Part shown: piece by piece, positions 6,496-8,322 of the stretch | Layout of the letters: each line of letters starts with the position of its first letter | How positions within the stretch are numbered: position 1 is the stretch's first letter | Source of the DNA: Rubrolithibacter sp043763625 | Lineage (GTDB): Bacteria; Bacteroidota; Bacteroidia; Sphingobacteriales; Sphingobacteriaceae | Assembly: GCA_043763625.1 (NCBI GenBank) | Contig: JAYULL010000132.1 | Coordinates: forward strand, 1-8,322 | Length of the DNA: 8,322 bases | Direction: 5' to 3' | Program-made: the position numbers and the translations under genes | The notes under the pieces: model-generated | Told to the model about the DNA's origin: nothing | Databases searched by the model: none | The model's input: only the letters and a program-made list of their open reading frames with translations

Positions 6496-8118
6496 TTAAA
6501 ATAACTTACGATATCTTTTTTCCGCCAATTGGATAGCATTATATGCGTTTACTATTCCTCCTGTTACGCAAATTTCAGCAAAATTAACTCGTTTAGAACC
6601 ATCGCCGTCTCTCACTTTAACTTTATGATCCACCTTGCTTACTGATTCCAGTATGATACTTTTCACTTCAACGGCTGTGAACTTAGGGTAATACGAACGA
6701 ATTAAGGCAGCCAATCCGGCAACAACCGGCGACGCCATACTCGTACCGTCGTTATCTTTATACTTCGATTCGGGCATTGTTGAATTAATTTTAACACCTG
6801 GAGCAAAAACATCTACCGCTTTTTTGCCGTAGTTAGAAAAATCAGCCGCTAACGTTTCATCGTTTTTCCAACCTGAAGCGCCTACTTCAATCCAAGCAGC
6901 AGCAGCCCCGGTATTTAAACCCGTAGAATCTACGTAGTTCCTATTCGGAAAATTGCGCTCTTTGTCTGTATTTTTGCTTTCATTACCTGCTGCGTGAACA
7001 AGCAATACATCTTTTGACATTGCATAACGGACAGCGCTGTCAACAGCAAGTTTGTTCGGAGAATATGCTTTGCCGAAGCTCATATTTATAACTTTAGCTC
7101 CGTTATCTACTGCATATCTTATAGCATTAGCTACATCTTTATCCCGTTCATCCCCGTTGGGCACAGTTCTTACACTTATTATTCTTACATTATCAGCAAC
7201 TCCCTTTATTCCAATCCCATTATTTCTATTGGCGCCGATTATTCCTGCAACATGGGTGCCGTGCTCCGCATCGGGTCCTTTAACATCATTGTTGCCGTAA
7301 AATCGCTCTTGAGTATCAGCATAATTGTCACCCACAGTATCTCTCGGATCAAACTCTAAATTATAGTTATAATTTACTTGAGCCTCAAAATGCTTAACTC
7401 CTTCTGTAACTTGTTCATAAAATTCTTCGAAAGTGTCGGCATCCTTTTTTAAAGCGTTTTTTATTATTTTTAGGGTTCTCGATTCGTTATCATCATCCGT
7501 TTTATAACTGTCCAAATCCTGAAGGGTAAGGTTCTTCTTGCCTATTTTGCTAACAATCTGATCAGTGTATTTTTTGATATTGGAGTATACTTGTTGACCT
7601 CTTTGAGCGCTTTGATAATTATTGGCGTAATCTTCTAATAAGGTTTTATATAATTCATACTCCTTCTTTTCTTTCGGTTCGAGAGGAGTTGAGTTTATAA
7701 CGGAGGCATATTTAGGTTGTAATCTTCTTACCAAACGAGTGACCTCTAAATTGTCATATTGATATGTTCCCCTTTCAGATCCCAAAAAATCCCAGCCGTG
7801 CATGTCATCAGCATATCCGTTTTTATCGTCATCGGCTTTATTTCCGATAACTTCCTTTTTGTTTATCCAGATAACATCCTTCAGATCTTCGTGGTTGATA
7901 TCAACACCGCCGTCGAGAACTGCAACATTTACAGTAGTGCTCTTTTTACCTTTTAACAGACTATAAGCTTTTTCGGTGCTTATTCCAAAAACACCATCTG
8001 TTTTTAAGTCTAAATTCTGCCAGTTTGGTTTGGGCTTCTCTTTATCATCTTGAGCCACCACCAAGGCCGGCAAGCTCACAACAAGGATGAATATACTGTT
8101 TAAAATTCTGTTCATCAT
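6496..8118 (-). CDS. Secreted S8 family (subtilisin-like) serine protease with large Asp-His insert
   Basis: A 540-residue protein. A signal peptide at about 1-22 (MMNRILNSIFILVVSLPALVVA, cleavage before Gln23) directs export. The complete S8 triad is visible: Asp69 in VLDGGVD, His286 in EHGTHVAG and Ser460 in DGTSMASP, with oxyanion Asn379 in HAAGNE. The Asp-to-His distance is 217 residues, against about 30 in classical subtilisins; residues about 114-262 are a Lys/Glu/Tyr-rich, mostly helical-looking insert. An Asp-rich stretch KADDDKNGYADD (94-105) just before it could bind calcium. There is no obvious I9 propeptide, and the C-terminus ends soon after the catalytic fold, without a type IX secretion C-terminal domain. 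It is probably a periplasmic or cell-surface peptidase of Bacteroidota type; the substrate is unknown. Two adjacent ATGs (8118, 8115) are possible starts and change the protein by one residue. It lies downstream of the 5S rRNA gene on the same strand, with about 115 bases after the rRNA terminator. Confidence 0.92.
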   Translation of the reverse strand: MMNRILNSIFILVVSLPALVVAQDDKEKPKPNWQNLDLKTDGVFGISTEKAYSLLKGKKSTTVNVAVLDGGVDINHEDLKDVIWINKKEVIGNKADDDKNGYADDMHGWDFLGSERGTYQYDNLEVTRLVRRLQPKYASVINSTPLEPKEKKEYELYKTLLEDYANNYQSAQRGQQVYSNIKKYTDQIVSKIGKKNLTLQDLDSYKTDDDNESRTLKIIKNALKKDADTFEEFYEQVTEGVKHFEAQVNYNYNLEFDPRDTVGDNYADTQERFYGNNDVKGPDAEHGTHVAGIIGANRNNGIGIKGVADNVRIISVRTVPNGDERDKDVANAIRYAVDNGAKVINMSFGKAYSPNKLAVDSAVRYAMSKDVLLVHAAGNESKNTDKERNFPNRNYVDSTGLNTGAAAAWIEVGASGWKNDETLAADFSNYGKKAVDVFAPGVKINSTMPESKYKDNDGTSMASPVVAGLAALIRSYYPKFTAVEVKSIILESVSKVDHKVKVRDGDGSKRVNFAEICVTGGIVNAYNAIQLAEKRYRKLF

Positions 8119-8233
8119 ATTACTTAAAATAAATTCACTAATAACAAAGACAGGAATATCAGGGATAAGTTTAAGGAAAATTAATACAATGAATAGAAAT
8201 AATTATACAGAACAAGCAACACTCATAAAACAA

Positions 8234-8264
8234 GAAACCCTTTGAATTTTATTCAAAGGGTTTC
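8234..8264 (-). terminator. rRNA operon intrinsic terminator
   Basis: A perfect 14-bp inverted repeat: GAAACCCTTTGAAT (8234-8247) and ATTCAAAGGGTTTC (8251-8264) around a TTT loop. On the minus strand it lies about 10 bases past the 5S rRNA 3' end and is followed by TTGTTTTATG, a T-rich tract, as expected for a terminator closing the rRNA operon. Confidence 0.85.
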
Positions 8265-8273
8265 AGCAATAAA

Positions 8274-8322
8274 GATTTGGCACCGACCTACTCTCCCACA
8301 TGTTACTGCAGTACCATCGGCT
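8274..8322 (-). rRNA. rrf: 5S ribosomal RNA, 3' end only (gene runs off the right edge)
   Basis: The reverse complement of the last bases contains GATGGTACTGCAGTAACATG followed by TGGGAGAGTAGGTCGGTGCC, the conserved helix IV/loop E and helix I 3' strand of bacterial 5S rRNA. About 45-49 nucleotides of the roughly 110-120 are in the window. The exact mature 3' end (around 8274-8279) is estimated, assuming the AAATC after GGTGCC pairs with the missing 5' end. It marks the end of an rRNA operon transcribed leftward. Confidence 0.93.

Noticed and set aside
7052..7300. 82-codon open frame on the plus strand opposite the protease gene
   Set aside because: It is antisense to the His/Asn catalytic region of the S8 protease, whose motifs are intact; the hydrophobic composition is an antisense artefact.
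8145..8152. Minus-strand TGTCTTTG as a -7 promoter element for the protease gene
   Set aside because: It matches TAnnTTTG except at one position and has a suitable leader length, but no TTG lies 19-21 bases upstream; too weak to annotate.
1..8322. CRISPR array, insertion sequence, tRNA or integration site
   Set aside because: No spaced direct repeats, transposase-like frame, terminal inverted repeats or tRNA cloverleaf sequence was seen; the only clear inverted repeats are the two terminators.

Overview
The window reads as a chromosomal segment of an AT-rich member of the Bacteroidota (Sphingobacteriia/Chitinophagia/Cytophagia type). The clues are the protein families present (DUF2652, an HD-PycTM fusion, an SdiA-regulated-type lipoprotein, a phosphoesterase fused to an Omp85 barrel, a Bacteroidota-style S8 protease with a long insert), gene starts without clear Shine-Dalgarno sequences, and the sequence of the 5S rRNA tail. 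No mobile element, CRISPR array or tRNA was seen.

Layout. (1) Positions 1-539, plus strand: the 3' part of a DUF2652 gene that runs off the left edge; its fold signature resembles class III nucleotidyl cyclases. (2) 530-1744, minus strand: an HD-type phosphohydrolase domain, a charged helical linker and a C-terminal PycTM (DUF5706) membrane domain, the effector module known from Pycsar anti-phage systems. These two genes converge and overlap by 10 bases. (3) 1745-1825: a short divergent intergenic region. (4) 1826-2716 and 2732-6448, plus strand: a likely two-gene operon encoding a beta-propeller lipoprotein and a 1238-residue outer-membrane protein. The larger protein joins a purple-acid-phosphatase-like domain, a central region with HipA/PI4K/Fam20-like kinase motifs, and an Omp85 (BamA/TamA-type) beta-barrel. 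(5) 6453-6486: an inverted repeat acting as a shared terminator between converging genes. (6) 6496-8118, minus strand: a secreted subtilisin-family protease with a complete catalytic triad and a large insert between Asp and His. (7) 8234-8322, minus strand: the 3' end of a 5S rRNA gene and its terminator, so an rRNA operon ends here and the protease gene lies directly downstream of it on the same strand.

Functional reading. The 1826-6448 pair looks like an envelope module acting on phosphorylated substrates or phosphorylating surface or periplasmic targets; this is inference from domains. The left end pairs a cyclase-fold protein with an HD-PycTM membrane protein, reminiscent of a cyclic-nucleotide signalling or defence pair. 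However, the cyclase-like protein lacks residues that canonical class III cyclases use for catalysis, and the convergent arrangement argues against a simple operon. The most unusual item is the phosphatase/kinase-like/barrel fusion; the HD-PycTM gene with its cyclase-fold neighbour is second.
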